Assembly: GCA_003641665.1 (NCBI GenBank) | Contig: QNBC01000005.1 | Span: 1 to 32,609, forward strand | Origin: a candidate division TA06 bacterium | GTDB lineage: Bacteria > Hydrothermota > 32-111 > QNBC01 | DNA: 32,609 nucleotides | Direction: 5' to 3' | In this document: piece after piece, positions 24,515 to 32,609 of the stretch | Layout of the letters: each line of letters begins with the position of its first letter | Numbering within the stretch: the first letter of the stretch is position 1 | Position numbers and translations under genes: made by a program | Notes under the pieces: model-generated | Database searches by the model: none | Seen by the model: only the letters and a program-made list of their open reading frames with translations | Told to the model about the DNA's origin: nothing

Positions 24515-27062
24515 GATCCTCTATTTCTTTAATTAATTTATTCAAAAAATTAAGTGATTCCACAGGTGTCATTGAGTTAATATCGATAGATTTTATCATG
24601 GAAATTATATGCGAGCGCTTATCGAAAAGTTCCATTTGATAAGCCGTTTCTTTTTTACTCTCTAATTTACGGAATGTAATTTTTCCCTCTTCTTCCAACA
24701 TTTCAAGAATCTCATTGCTCCTTTTTATGACATTTTCAGGTATGCCCGCAAGTTTTGCAACATAAATCCCGTAGCTGCGGTCACTTTTTCCTCTGACGAC
24801 CTTTCTTAAAAAGATAACCTTATCCTGCCACTCCTTTACGGATAAGCAATAGTTTCTCAAATGGGGGAGATAATTTTCCAATCGAGTTAACTCATGGTAA
24901 TGAGTTGCAAAAACGGTTAACGGATTTCGATTTGCATTGTTGTGGATATATTCGATTGTCGCCCAGGCAATACTCATTCCGTCATAGGTGCTTGTACCGC
25001 GACCGATTTCATCTAGCAGAACGAGGGATCTTGATGTCGCGGTATGCAGAATAAAAGCCGTTTCAACCATCTCTGCAAGGAAAGTGCTGATTCCCTTTGA
25101 GAGGTCATCACTTGCGCCTATTCTTGTCAAAATTCTGTCGAATATGCCGATTTCAATTTCATCGGCAGGAACAAAGGAACCGATCTGTGTAAGTATGGCT
25201 ATCAAACCGATTTCTCTGAGATAGGTGGATTTGCCTGCCATGTTGGGACCTGTTAGAAGCATGATTCTCTCGTCAGAATCGATATGAATATCATTAGGGA
25301 CAAATGATTCCGTGTATTTTTCAACAATAGGATGCCTACCATTCTTAACATAAATGCAAGAATTATCCGATAATTTAGGTTTCGCCGTATGTGTGGAAAG
25401 GGCGTATTTGGCAAGAGAGCAGATACAATCAATTTCCGAAATTGCTTTAGAGACCTGCACAATTGATTTAGAGTATTTGTTGAGTTCTTTAAGAAGTTCG
25501 GCATATAGCTCTTCTTCGAGCTTTTCGGCTCTCTCCTCAGCACTCAAAACTTCCGTTTCGAATTTCTTCAATTTTTCCGTATAATATCTCTCGCTGTTTA
25601 CAAGCGTTTGTTTTCTGATATAATCTTCCGGTACTTTTCCCGTATGTGATTTGCTTACTTCAATAAAATAACCAAAGACATTGTTGTATTTAATTTTAAG
25701 GTTCGGTATTCCCGCTCGTATCCTCTCTTCACTCTGATAATTTGCTATCCAATTTTTTCCGTTAAAAGCAATTTCTCTGAGCCTGTCGAGTTCTTCGTTA
25801 AAACCGGTTTTTATATACCCCCCGTACTCGGAAACATCTGTTCCATTCATCCGTTTTTCGATAATCTCAACGATGCTATAATCGAATTTTAATCGCTCCT
25901 TAAGCCTTTTCAGAAGAGGTGTTTCAAATACAATTTCATCAACAATTGATTTAATGATTTTTAAGCTGTTATTAAATGCAATCAGTTGCAAAGGATGTAT
26001 TCGAGCATTTGTAATTTTTGAATTCAAGCGTTCAATGTCCGAAATATTTTTTAATTTTGATGTTAACTCATTTAGAATACGATTATCATTTGTCAATTCT
26101 CCAACGGCTTCCTGTCTCTCGTATATTCTGTTTTTATCAATAAGGGGGAATGTTAACCACTCGCGTAATTTGCGTGAGCCCATGGTCGTAACGGTGTAGT
26201 CTATGATTTTAAGAAGTGATGGTTTTTCTGTTTCCGCTCCGGGTAGTACATCGAGAGTATCCATTGTTTTTTTATCAAGAATGGCAAAATCGGATGTGTC
26301 AATGAGATTTATCGATTCTATTCTCGGCAGAGTCTCCATTTTGATTTCCTGCAGGTAAGAAAGCAAACCGCCGCAGGCTGAAATATAACCGGATTCTTTT
26401 AATCCGAAACCGTCGAGATTCGCAACTTTGAAATACTCGCATAGCTCCTTTTCGGCAAATTCTCTGTCAAAAACTATGGATGTATACGGTTTTGCAATAT
26501 TGTTCTCAAAATTGATATTATCAGGATAAATAATTTCAACAGGGCTAATACGGTCTATTTCACCGGGGAGGGAATCCTTATCCGTTTTCATAACATTTAG
26601 AATCGCAATGGAAATATCGATGTATGCAATGTAAAATGTATCATTGTCCTTGTAAATGGACATTAAGTAGTTGTATTCCTTTTCTTTCAGGAGTGTATCA
26701 TCTAAGATTGTACCACTTGTTATGATCTCGGTAACCCCTCTTTTCACTATTCCTTTGGCGAGTTTGGGGTTTTCGAGTTGTTCGCATATTGCAACTTTAT
26801 AACCGGCTTTGACCAGTTTTGATATGTAGATGTCTTTTGCTTTTACGGGAAAGCCCGCAAGAGGAGGGGCTGTATCCTTGTTCTTTTCCGTTGAACGCTT
26901 TGTCAGAACAATATTTAAAACCTTCGATGTTATATTCGCGTCTTCAAAGAAAGTTTCATAAAAATCTCCCATTCGAAATAAAAGAATGGCATCCTTATGC
27001 TTTCGCTTAATTTCCAGATATTGTTTCATTAACGGAGTGATATTTCTCTTTTTATCTGTCAT
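24507..27062 (-). CDS. mutS: DNA mismatch repair protein MutS
   Basis: Mismatch-recognition ATPase, 851 residues (E. coli 853). The mismatch-reading F-x-E motif is present (F34-Y35-E36 in RMGDFYETF). The connector, lever and clamp follow, then the ATPase with Walker A TGPNMAGKST (G605-T613), DDLSKGISTFLAEM, Walker B LVLLDEIGRGTSTYDG, and THYHELTRL. The C-terminal helix-turn-helix region and the small dimer tail are intact. It is the last gene of the minus-strand operon. Its ATG overlaps the stop of the SPOR-protein gene by one base (TAATG). No mutL is in the window. MutS proteins of this length with an N-terminal MutS-I domain are true repair MutS and not MutS2. Confidence 0.98.
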   Translation of the reverse strand: MTDKKRNITPLMKQYLEIKRKHKDAILLFRMGDFYETFFEDANITSKVLNIVLTKRSTEKNKDTAPPLAGFPVKAKDIYISKLVKAGYKVAICEQLENPKLAKGIVKRGVTEIITSGTILDDTLLKEKEYNYLMSIYKDNDTFYIAYIDISIAILNVMKTDKDSLPGEIDRISPVEIIYPDNINFENNIAKPYTSIVFDREFAEKELCEYFKVANLDGFGLKESGYISACGGLLSYLQEIKMETLPRIESINLIDTSDFAILDKKTMDTLDVLPGAETEKPSLLKIIDYTVTTMGSRKLREWLTFPLIDKNRIYERQEAVGELTNDNRILNELTSKLKNISDIERLNSKITNARIHPLQLIAFNNSLKIIKSIVDEIVFETPLLKRLKERLKFDYSIVEIIEKRMNGTDVSEYGGYIKTGFNEELDRLREIAFNGKNWIANYQSEERIRAGIPNLKIKYNNVFGYFIEVSKSHTGKVPEDYIRKQTLVNSERYYTEKLKKFETEVLSAEERAEKLEEELYAELLKELNKYSKSIVQVSKAISEIDCICSLAKYALSTHTAKPKLSDNSCIYVKNGRHPIVEKYTESFVPNDIHIDSDERIMLLTGPNMAGKSTYLREIGLIAILTQIGSFVPADEIEIGIFDRILTRIGASDDLSKGISTFLAEMVETAFILHTATSRSLVLLDEIGRGTSTYDGMSIAWATIEYIHNNANRNPLTVFATHYHELTRLENYLPHLRNYCLSVKEWQDKVIFLRKVVRGKSDRSYGIYVAKLAGIPENVIKRSNEILEMLEEEGKITFRKLESKKETAYQMELFDKRSHIISMIKSIDINSMTPVESLNFLNKLIKEIEDLN

Positions 27063-27880
27063 TAATCGTTAATTTTCGTAATCCAACAGGAAACTCCCTC
27101 GGCTTTTCTGAATATTTTAATATAATCTTCGGCATTGTTTTTATTATTAAATTTACCGATAATAACTTTATATCGTGTAGTGCCGTTTGAGAAATCCTTA
27201 AAAATGAATACGTTATAACCTTTCGCTTTGTATTTTTTTTCCAATTTTTTTGCATTATTTTTATTTGAAAAGACGCCGATCTGTATGCCGTATTTGGTTG
27301 TCGTATCTTTAGCAGTTTCAATGGTGATATTGTTGTTCTTGTTATTCCCTTTGGAGAGCTTTTCGAGAGATGTTTTAGAGAGCTTATAATAGGGAGAAAG
27401 CGTATCTTCGTTTACAACAAGGGAAAAATAGATTCTCGCGGAATCCGTCTTATCTATCATTGCGAATGATTTTCCGAGCCAGTACTGAACCTTTTGTCTT
27501 GCAAAATTGGAAAGAGGGCGTTTTAATGCTTTTGAAAAATAAGATATTGCCATCTTATACGCTTCCATTGCATAGTAATATTGCCCCAACCTTATAAGAG
27601 CCAGTGTGGCTTCCTTTCTCTTGGGGAATCTCTTGCAAATCTCCTTATAGTACTTTGAGGAAAGTTCCGCATCTGATGTAAGATCGGCAAGATGCAAAAT
27701 TACTCCGGGTAAAATGGAAGTGTCTCGAGATGTCTTATAGAGGTTTGTAAGAATTCTAACGGCATCATCCAACTTATTTTTAGAAATGTACGATTCCGCT
27801 TTTCTGTAATCGGAAATGTCCGATGCAATCAACGGGGAGATTATTAAAAAAATCAGGGACAGATAGATTAATTTTTTCAT
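27062..27880 (-). CDS. TPR protein with C-terminal SPOR domain, exported
   Basis: A 272-residue protein with a signal peptide (MKKLIYLSLIFLIISPLIAS, about 20 residues), a region of tetratricopeptide-like helices (about 25-180, with SYYISKN-type repeats such as RLGQYYYAMEAYKMAISYFSKAL), a low-complexity N/K linker (about 180-190) and a SPOR domain (about 195-270, YGIQIGVFSNKNNAKKLEKKY and YKVIIGKFNNKNNAEDYI). SPOR domains bind denuded septal peptidoglycan, so a periplasmic cell-envelope or division role is likely. It lies 1 nt after the LapB-like gene and overlaps mutS by 1 nt. The gene resembles the tol-pal-type TPR/SPOR accessory proteins of FCB bacteria but has no specific name that I recognise. 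Confidence 0.9.
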   Translation of the reverse strand: MKKLIYLSLIFLIISPLIASDISDYRKAESYISKNKLDDAVRILTNLYKTSRDTSILPGVILHLADLTSDAELSSKYYKEICKRFPKRKEATLALIRLGQYYYAMEAYKMAISYFSKALKRPLSNFARQKVQYWLGKSFAMIDKTDSARIYFSLVVNEDTLSPYYKLSKTSLEKLSKGNNKNNNITIETAKDTTTKYGIQIGVFSNKNNAKKLEKKYKAKGYNVFIFKDFSNGTTRYKVIIGKFNNKNNAEDYIKIFRKAEGVSCWITKIND

Positions 27881-27881
27881 T

Positions 27882-29030
27882 TCAAATCATTTCCATGGTT
27901 TTAAAGTTCTTGCAAACGGGACACCTCATATAATATCTATCGAACTTGGAATGACATTTATTGCAGATAAATACCCCTTTATGGGATAAGGCTATGCGGT
28001 TCAAATCGGAAATTGCATCAAGAAGTTTACTATCCTGATTTGTTACGGCATAGATGTATGCAAGGTCCACATGACTCTTTAAATTGTCGGGATCTGCTTG
28101 TATAATCTCGTTTATAATCGAAAGAGTTTTATCGTAATTTCCTTTTTTCAGGTAAATATCTTCAACTTCCTGAAGAATGATATAATTGTTTTTCGCATAT
28201 TTTGATATTTGCAAAATGACATTTTCAAATTGATCCAACTGTTCCGGAGATCTGTACTCTTCCCTCAGCATTTTTGCAATTGTGTGTGATAGGTTACTAT
28301 TGTGGTTCAGAACGAAGCCAAGGAGTTCCGCTGCCTCCTCCAATTTCCCCTTTTTAAGGAGTATCTCGGCTTTGTACATGGATGCAAAATCACTTTTTTT
28401 ATTGATACCATACGCTTTGTTTATAAGTTTTTCCCCTTCACGTTCTTTTCCCTCATTGATCATTTTTGAAGCAATAAATGCAAGATAATCGGCATATTCA
28501 TATTTGGAAAACACTTTCTTTGCTATTTTCAGGGCTTTATCGTAGTTTTTTAGCGATTCATAGCATGTTAGCTCCAGCTCTTTTATAATTTTATCTTGCC
28601 CCTTGGAGATTTTATATTGGTTCCTTAACTGAGAAATAATATCAAGAGCCTCGTCATAGGCATTCAGAAATAGGTTATCTCGTATTATTTCAATATTAAT
28701 ATCTATGAGTCGGACATCGGGAAGACCGACTCTTTTGGAAAGAAATGTATGTAAATCGAGAGCCTTTTTGTAACGTTTCGTAGCTCTGTAAATATCAGCA
28801 AGCATAAGGAAATAATCTATGTTATCCGTATCCTTTTCGATAAGATCATTCAATCTGGTTTCGGCATCCCTGTAATTTTCCTTCGCAATGAATCCCTGTA
28901 TTTCTCTTATATTTTCTTCAAGTCGATTTTTTCTATATTGCTTGTTTTTATTTAAAATATGATTTATGTAAAGTAAAATTATGAGGAGTAGAAAAAGAGA
29001 TAAAATGATGTAAAATGTAGTAAGGGTCAT
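27882..29030 (-). CDS. lapB: LapB/YciM-like TPR protein with rubredoxin-type metal site
   Basis: A 382-residue protein with one N-terminal transmembrane helix (residues about 5-25), a long array of TPR helices facing the cytoplasm (about 40-345) and a C-terminal C-x2-C-x10-C-x2-C metal-binding knuckle (CNKC ... CPVC). This is the LapB (YciM) architecture. In E. coli, LapB controls LpxC turnover by FtsH and hence LPS synthesis. It follows a LapA-domain gene with a 4-nt overlap, the same order as in proteobacteria, which strongly supports the assignment. It implies regulated LPS synthesis in this organism. The substrate protease link is inferred from the family. Confidence 0.88.
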   Translation of the reverse strand: MTLTTFYIILSLFLLLIILLYINHILNKNKQYRKNRLEENIREIQGFIAKENYRDAETRLNDLIEKDTDNIDYFLMLADIYRATKRYKKALDLHTFLSKRVGLPDVRLIDINIEIIRDNLFLNAYDEALDIISQLRNQYKISKGQDKIIKELELTCYESLKNYDKALKIAKKVFSKYEYADYLAFIASKMINEGKEREGEKLINKAYGINKKSDFASMYKAEILLKKGKLEEAAELLGFVLNHNSNLSHTIAKMLREEYRSPEQLDQFENVILQISKYAKNNYIILQEVEDIYLKKGNYDKTLSIINEIIQADPDNLKSHVDLAYIYAVTNQDSKLLDAISDLNRIALSHKGVFICNKCHSKFDRYYMRCPVCKNFKTMEMI

Positions 29031-29347
29031 GATTCCTCCTCTTCTTCCGTTTCGTCTCTTCCTTTAATAGGGAGTTTTCTTATCTCATCGAGCTCCGTTT
29101 TCATCTCGCGTATTTTTTTCTCGAGGGAGCGAATTCTCCTTCTGAATCTGATTTCGTCACCGATTTTAATTATTAACATAAAGACTAAACCGGCAAGGAA
29201 AGAGTACAATAAAATCAAAAAGAGGGGAACAGTATTGTATGTTTGGTTAAAGAATTTAAAAGAGATGAAAATCGAATTGTTTTCTATTCCGACTATAGCT
29301 CCGATAACTACAAAAATGACAAGCACTATTATTGTAAAAATACCCAT
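29027..29347 (-). CDS. lapA: LapA-domain inner-membrane protein
   Basis: A 106-residue protein with two transmembrane helices (about 3-22 and 41-62) separated by a short periplasmic loop (ENNSIFISFKFFNQTYNTVP), the LapA (DUF1049) pattern, and a cytoplasmic coiled-coil tail (about 68-95) ending in an acidic run. In E. coli it works with LapB in the LPS assembly/regulation pair. It has a strong ribosome site (aggagg) 7 nt before the ATG, lies 9 nt after miaB and overlaps lapB by 4 nt. Confidence 0.85.
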   Translation of the reverse strand: MGIFTIIVLVIFVVIGAIVGIENNSIFISFKFFNQTYNTVPLFLILLYSFLAGLVFMLIIKIGDEIRFRRRIRSLEKKIREMKTELDEIRKLPIKGRDETEEEEES

Positions 29348-29356
29348 TTTATCCTC

Positions 29357-30637
29357 CTAAATCTTGAGCCCGAAGGGGGTATGCCCCCTTATTGATTTTA
29401 TTACGACTTTGGCTGTTCTTGAATATTCACCGTTATAAACAACAATTTTATTACCATCCGTTCTTCCGTAAAGTTCTTTTGGATTGCGTTTGCTTGTTCC
29501 TTCAAAAAACACTTCATATGTTTTTCCTATCATTTCTCTGTTTTTATCATAACTGATTCTGTTTTGTATGTCAATCAATCTATTAAGTCTGTATAGCTTA
29601 ATCTCTTCAGGAATTTGTTCTTTAAACTTCGCCGCTGGAGTCCCTGTTCGTGGAGAATATTTGAACATATAAGCAAAATCATATCTTATGTCGTTTACAA
29701 GTTCCAGAGTCATATTGTAATCTCCTTCCGTTTCTCCCGGAAACCCCACGATTATATCCGTCGTTATTACGAACTCCTTATCCACATTTCTTATTCGATT
29801 AATAATCTCTTTATATTCTTCAATTTTATAACCTCTATTCATTTTTGTCAATATTTTATTCGAACCGGACTGAACGGGGAGATGAAGCGACTTGCATATT
29901 CTCTTCGTTGAGAAAATCGTGTCAATAAGCTTATCGCTGAGATCTTTTGGATGTGAAGTTAAAAATCGTATTCTCGGAATATCGGTTTCTTTTACAATCC
30001 GATTTAAAAGAGCGGGAAAATCAAGGTCTTTGTAGTTGTATGAATTCACATTTTGTCCCAATAATGTTATATCCAGTCCTCCCTTTTCGTATATCAGATT
30101 GATTTCCTTTATTATATCGTCAGCACTTCGTGATTTCTCCCGTCCCCTTGTATAAGGAACGATACAATATGTGCAAAAGTTATTGCAACCTCGCATAATG
30201 GGGACGAAATTTGTTCCGTTGTGTATATGCTTATTATATAGCCCCTCATATGTTGCCGTATCGTAATCGGTCAGGTCGTAAATGTTATTGGAAACGATCT
30301 CATATACTCTGTCATATTGATTGGGACGAATGACAAAATCCACATCGGGAATGATTTTCTTTATGTCGGATCTGTGAGCTTCCACCATACAGCCGGCAAC
30401 GCCGATTTTCGTATTGTGTAATTTTTTATATTTCATGAGATTTTCTATACGTCCTATTGCTCTTTTCTCGGCATGTTCCCTTACGCTGCACGTGTTTACT
30501 ATTATAAGATCGGCTTCTTCTTCGTTCTGTGCTTGTACATATCCGTTATTTTCCAATACACTGCCGATTAAATCGGAATCGTACATATTCATCTGGCATC
30601 CGTATGTGATAATATAATATTTAGGTGATTTTTCCAT
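29357..30637 (-). CDS. miaB: tRNA-2-methylthio-N6-dimethylallyladenosine synthase MiaB
   Basis: Radical-SAM methylthiotransferase that converts i6A37 to ms2i6A37 in tRNA. At 426 residues it has the three-part family layout. The UPF0004 domain carries the auxiliary cluster cysteines (YGCQMNMYDSD, NTCSVREHAEKRAIGRI, AGCMVEAH). The radical SAM domain has the CxxxCxxC motif at C151, C155 and C158 (RGCNNFCTYCIVPYTRGREKSR), then QSGSNKILTKMNRGY and IIVGFPGETEGDY. A C-terminal TRAM-like domain closes the protein. CQMN rather than CRQN marks it as MiaB and not MtaB. Its start lies 17 nt inside the end of the neighbouring mtaB. No miaA is in the window. Confidence 0.95.
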   Translation of the reverse strand: MEKSPKYYIITYGCQMNMYDSDLIGSVLENNGYVQAQNEEEADLIIVNTCSVREHAEKRAIGRIENLMKYKKLHNTKIGVAGCMVEAHRSDIKKIIPDVDFVIRPNQYDRVYEIVSNNIYDLTDYDTATYEGLYNKHIHNGTNFVPIMRGCNNFCTYCIVPYTRGREKSRSADDIIKEINLIYEKGGLDITLLGQNVNSYNYKDLDFPALLNRIVKETDIPRIRFLTSHPKDLSDKLIDTIFSTKRICKSLHLPVQSGSNKILTKMNRGYKIEEYKEIINRIRNVDKEFVITTDIIVGFPGETEGDYNMTLELVNDIRYDFAYMFKYSPRTGTPAAKFKEQIPEEIKLYRLNRLIDIQNRISYDKNREMIGKTYEVFFEGTSKRNPKELYGRTDGNKIVVYNGEYSRTAKVVIKSIRGHTPFGLKI

Positions 30638-31769
30638 ACAATTCCTCTTCTTTTATACCCTCTATTTTTATGTTTACAATATTACCGCTTGTGTGAGTGG
30701 AAGGTATTTTAACATTCAAATAGTTTGTAGTAAGTGCAATATTATTACCGAGCAGTGTTGATCTAAGCGTGTTTCCTATGTTCTTTTTTTTGAATTCCCT
30801 CTTTTTCCCGTCGATAATTTTGTGCAATTCTCTCGTATGTTCTTTAATTGTTCTGTTTGAAAATTTATTTTTATATAAGCCTGCAAGCGTTCCTTCTCGC
30901 GGGGAGTATTCAAAAATATGGAGATATGAAACGGGTAAATTTATAATATTTTTCTTTGTTTCTTCGAATTCTCTTTTCCCCTCTGTAGGAAATCCTAAAA
31001 TTAAATCTCCCCCAATGGCGAATAACGGATCAATACGTAATAATTCTTCTATAATTTGGTATATATCTTTGACGGTGTGTCTTCGTTTCATTTCTTTTAA
31101 AGTGTCATCCGAAAGACTCTGCAGAGAGAGATGTGCCGTATGGGCTACATTCCCTCGCGTGAAAATTTCAATGTTATCTTTAATAACAGCGGGATCAAGC
31201 GATGAAAGTCGAAACACAAGATCATTGTGCTTCTTTTCCGCCCAATCAAGTATTCTTAGGATTGTTTTAATAGCTATGGCAATATTTGTTCCGGTTAACA
31301 CAAACTCAAAAAAACCTTTTGAAATAAGGAATTCGATTTCTTTTTCGATATCGTTTTTATCACGAATAATTGGTTTTCCTCGGAGATACGGGACTATACA
31401 GTAACTGCAAAATTCATCACAACCTGTTTCTACGGAGATCAGCGGGCGGGATAATGCGGGTTGATAATAATTCGATTGTCCGTAAATAAGTTTATGTTTT
31501 GTAGCATTATTGATAAAAAGAATATCTTTATCCTCGATAATAGTTTTATCTGCAAGGCAACCGGTAACAACGATATTCTTCCCTTCGCTTTTTGCCTTAC
31601 GTATAATCTTTCTGGTATCCCTCGTGGCTTTTGAAGTTACCGAACATCCGTTAATAATAATTACATCTCCATGAAGATTGAAAGGATTCTCAGATATAAA
31701 AATATTTCTTAGTACAGCCGATTCGTATTGATTTTGCCTGCAACCAATCGTTTTTATTTCAATATTCAT
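30621..31769 (-). CDS. mtaB: tRNA t6A37 methylthiotransferase MtaB
   Basis: A second radical-SAM methylthiotransferase, 382 residues, which makes ms2t6A37 in tRNAs reading ANN codons. The UPF0004 domain reads TIGCRQNQYESA (the C-R/K-x-N pattern of MtaB), INGCSVTSKATRDTRKIIRKA and TGCLAD. The radical SAM cluster is at C117, C121 and C124 (GCDEFCSYCIVPYLRGKPI). LSLQSLSDDTLKEMKRRHT and LILGFPTEGKREFEETK follow, and the end is a short TRAM-like stretch. It overlaps the ComFB-like gene by 1 nt (TAATG) and miaB by 17 nt, so both hypermodification enzymes for position 37 are made from one message. Confidence 0.92.
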   Translation of the reverse strand: MNIEIKTIGCRQNQYESAVLRNIFISENPFNLHGDVIIINGCSVTSKATRDTRKIIRKAKSEGKNIVVTGCLADKTIIEDKDILFINNATKHKLIYGQSNYYQPALSRPLISVETGCDEFCSYCIVPYLRGKPIIRDKNDIEKEIEFLISKGFFEFVLTGTNIAIAIKTILRILDWAEKKHNDLVFRLSSLDPAVIKDNIEIFTRGNVAHTAHLSLQSLSDDTLKEMKRRHTVKDIYQIIEELLRIDPLFAIGGDLILGFPTEGKREFEETKKNIINLPVSYLHIFEYSPREGTLAGLYKNKFSNRTIKEHTRELHKIIDGKKREFKKKNIGNTLRSTLLGNNIALTTNYLNVKIPSTHTSGNIVNIKIEGIKEEELYGKIT

Positions 31770-32032
31770 TAATGGCGAGGATTATTCTTTATCAGCTTGA
31801 TTCCCTCAAGAATGACTGAAATTATTTCCGCTTTTTCCTGATCGGAAGACATTTCTACTTCGGTAAATATATGACCTTCGTCGGATACAACATACTTCGG
31901 TTGAAGATGATTTAAAGCATAAGCGGCCACATCAGCTTTACATTTTTCACATTGGCACATATCCTTATCTTTTCTTATCAAGTCTTCGGTCAACCTTAAA
32001 ACTTCGCTTTCGAGGTAGTTTTTAATCTCCAT
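31769..32032 (-). CDS. ComFB-family protein
   Basis: An 87-residue protein of the ComFB (late competence development) family. It has an N-terminal helix with MEIKNYLESEVLRLTEDLI, then a cysteine cluster and the family core C-x-C-x2-C-x2-D-V-A-A-Y-A-L-N (C26, C28, C31, D34), then L-QPKYVVSD and a C-terminal helix. The cysteines may bind zinc. Related cyanobacterial proteins have been reported to bind cyclic dinucleotides, which I note only as a possibility here. The ATG at 32032 has aggagagagg upstream. An ATG nine codons earlier falls inside the upstream gene and before that ribosome site, so I reject it. It is 1 nt after the GlmU-like gene and overlaps mtaB by 1 nt. Confidence 0.85.
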   Translation of the reverse strand: MEIKNYLESEVLRLTEDLIRKDKDMCQCEKCKADVAAYALNHLQPKYVVSDEGHIFTEVEMSSDQEKAEIISVILEGIKLIKNNPRH

Positions 32033-32033
32033 T

Positions 32034-32609
32034 TTAACCTCTCTCCTTTTTATAAACATTTCTTAAGATTTCAACGGTTTTATCATTAAGGTTTACATCT
32101 CTTCTTCTCATTGTTATACGAATCGTATCAATGGCTTTTTCGAAGGAATAGATCGTACTACTATTTCCCCATGAAAAGGAGGGATAAAATTTATCGGTGA
32201 CATTTCCGCCGAAAATATTGCAGGAGATTCCCATAACTGTTCCGGTATTGATAAGTGTTCCGATTCCTGTCTTGGAAAAATCTCCTATTAATGTTCCCAT
32301 CTTTAGCATTCCCGTATCTATCGTTTTTCCGTTTATAACCATTTTAACATTATGATAGTTGTTTTTTAAATCGGAATTTGTAGTAAGTGCCCCGAGATTC
32401 ACCCAATCTCCTACAATCGAATGCCCTATAAATCCGTCGTGATGTTTGTTGACATAATCGAGAAACAGGGAATGCTCGATTTCTCCGGATATTCTGTTCA
32501 CCTTTCCGAAGCTGCAACCCGGTCTTATCTTTGCGCTGTCCACGATGGAGCTTTTACCTATATAACAGGGACCCTCGATAAAGTTAACCCCCTTAAATGT
32601 AACATCGTC
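32034..32609 (-). CDS. GlmU-like sugar nucleotidyltransferase, C-terminal beta-helix part only (truncated at window edge)
   Basis: The frame is open from the window edge to the TAA at 32034-32036, giving 191 residues of a left-handed parallel beta-helix. Hexapeptide-like turns are visible: FIEGPCYIGKSSIVDSAKIRPG, GHSIVGDWVNLGALTTNSDLKNNY, MGTLIGDFSKTGIGTLINTGTVMG. The VNLGALTTNSDLKNNY segment is typical of the GlmU-like nucleotidyltransferase/acetyltransferases of Bacteroidetes and relatives, which use a sugar-nucleotide domain (lying outside this window) to make UDP-GlcNAc-type precursors. A GTG at 32543 is internal and not a start. It would supply LPS and peptidoglycan precursors, matching the lap genes later in the same operon. 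Confidence 0.85.
   Translation of the reverse strand, partial: DDVTFKGVNFIEGPCYIGKSSIVDSAKIRPGCSFGKVNRISGEIEHSLFLDYVNKHHDGFIGHSIVGDWVNLGALTTNSDLKNNYHNVKMVINGKTIDTGMLKMGTLIGDFSKTGIGTLINTGTVMGISCNIFGGNVTDKFYPSFSWGNSSTIYSFEKAIDTIRITMRRRDVNLNDKTVEILRNVYKKERG

Noticed and set aside
30769-31404. 211-codon open frame on the plus strand
   Set aside because: It is antisense to mtaB, has no ribosome site and no recognisable motifs, while mtaB has all radical-SAM signatures.
32541-32543. GTG as the start of the GlmU-like gene
   Set aside because: The frame stays open to the window edge with continuous beta-helix sequence, so the start lies outside.

Overview
The window is a gene-dense, AT-rich bacterial chromosome segment with many start/stop overlaps of 1-38 nt and only one gene-free stretch over 300 bases. 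Several features point to a diderm, LPS-type bacterium near the FCB (Fibrobacteres-Chlorobi-Bacteroidetes) assemblage, probably an uncultured lineage. These are a LapA/LapB pair, a LolA-like protein, a SPOR protein, a GlmU-like left-handed beta-helix protein of the type seen in Bacteroidetes, an FCB-type insertion in SecA, and the gene order pheT - small coiled coil - zapA - 6S RNA - rny - ymdB. The taxonomic placement is inference.

Layout. (1) 1-13908, plus strand: a long run of housekeeping genes. It holds pheS (5' truncated by the window edge), pheT, a ZapB-like coiled coil, zapA, 6S RNA, rny, ymdB, folD, xseA, xseB, a polyprenyl synthase (ispA type), a divergent-PAP2 membrane protein, dxs and secA. 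Translation, division, RNA turnover, folate, DNA repair, isoprenoid supply and protein export genes are almost all translationally coupled. (2) 13905-16083, plus: a strong promoter, a lone receiver protein and a GAF-PAS-histidine kinase whose reading frame has no ordinary start codon. (3) 16078-18045, minus: a PriA that has lost its helicase motifs, read from a promoter that appears to give a leaderless mRNA. (4) 18082-18417: intergenic region with two palindromes sharing an ACTTGT centre and divergent promoters. (5) 18418-24514, plus: a DUF6506-like protein, tldD/tldE, a GAF-AAA-Fis regulator with a degenerate ATPase, then (from a second apparently leaderless promoter) a LolA-like protein and a polytopic membrane protein. 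(6) 24507-32609, minus: one tight eight-gene operon in the order GlmU-like (truncated by the window edge), ComFB-like, mtaB, miaB, lapA, lapB-like, TPR-SPOR, mutS.

The main theme for a second look is that several genes keep their family fold and genomic context but have lost catalytic residues. PriA lacks Walker A and B and the C-terminal helicase motifs. The NtrC-like regulator lacks GAFTGA, Walker B and arginine fingers. FolD lacks the catalytic lysine and the conserved glutamine. PheT also lacks its tRNA-binding OB domain. Two expression signals are unusual as well: leaderless promoters at priA and lolA, and a kinase that either starts at ATT or is joined to its response regulator through an in-frame TAA. 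No tRNA, rRNA, CRISPR array, IS element or prophage gene was recognised.
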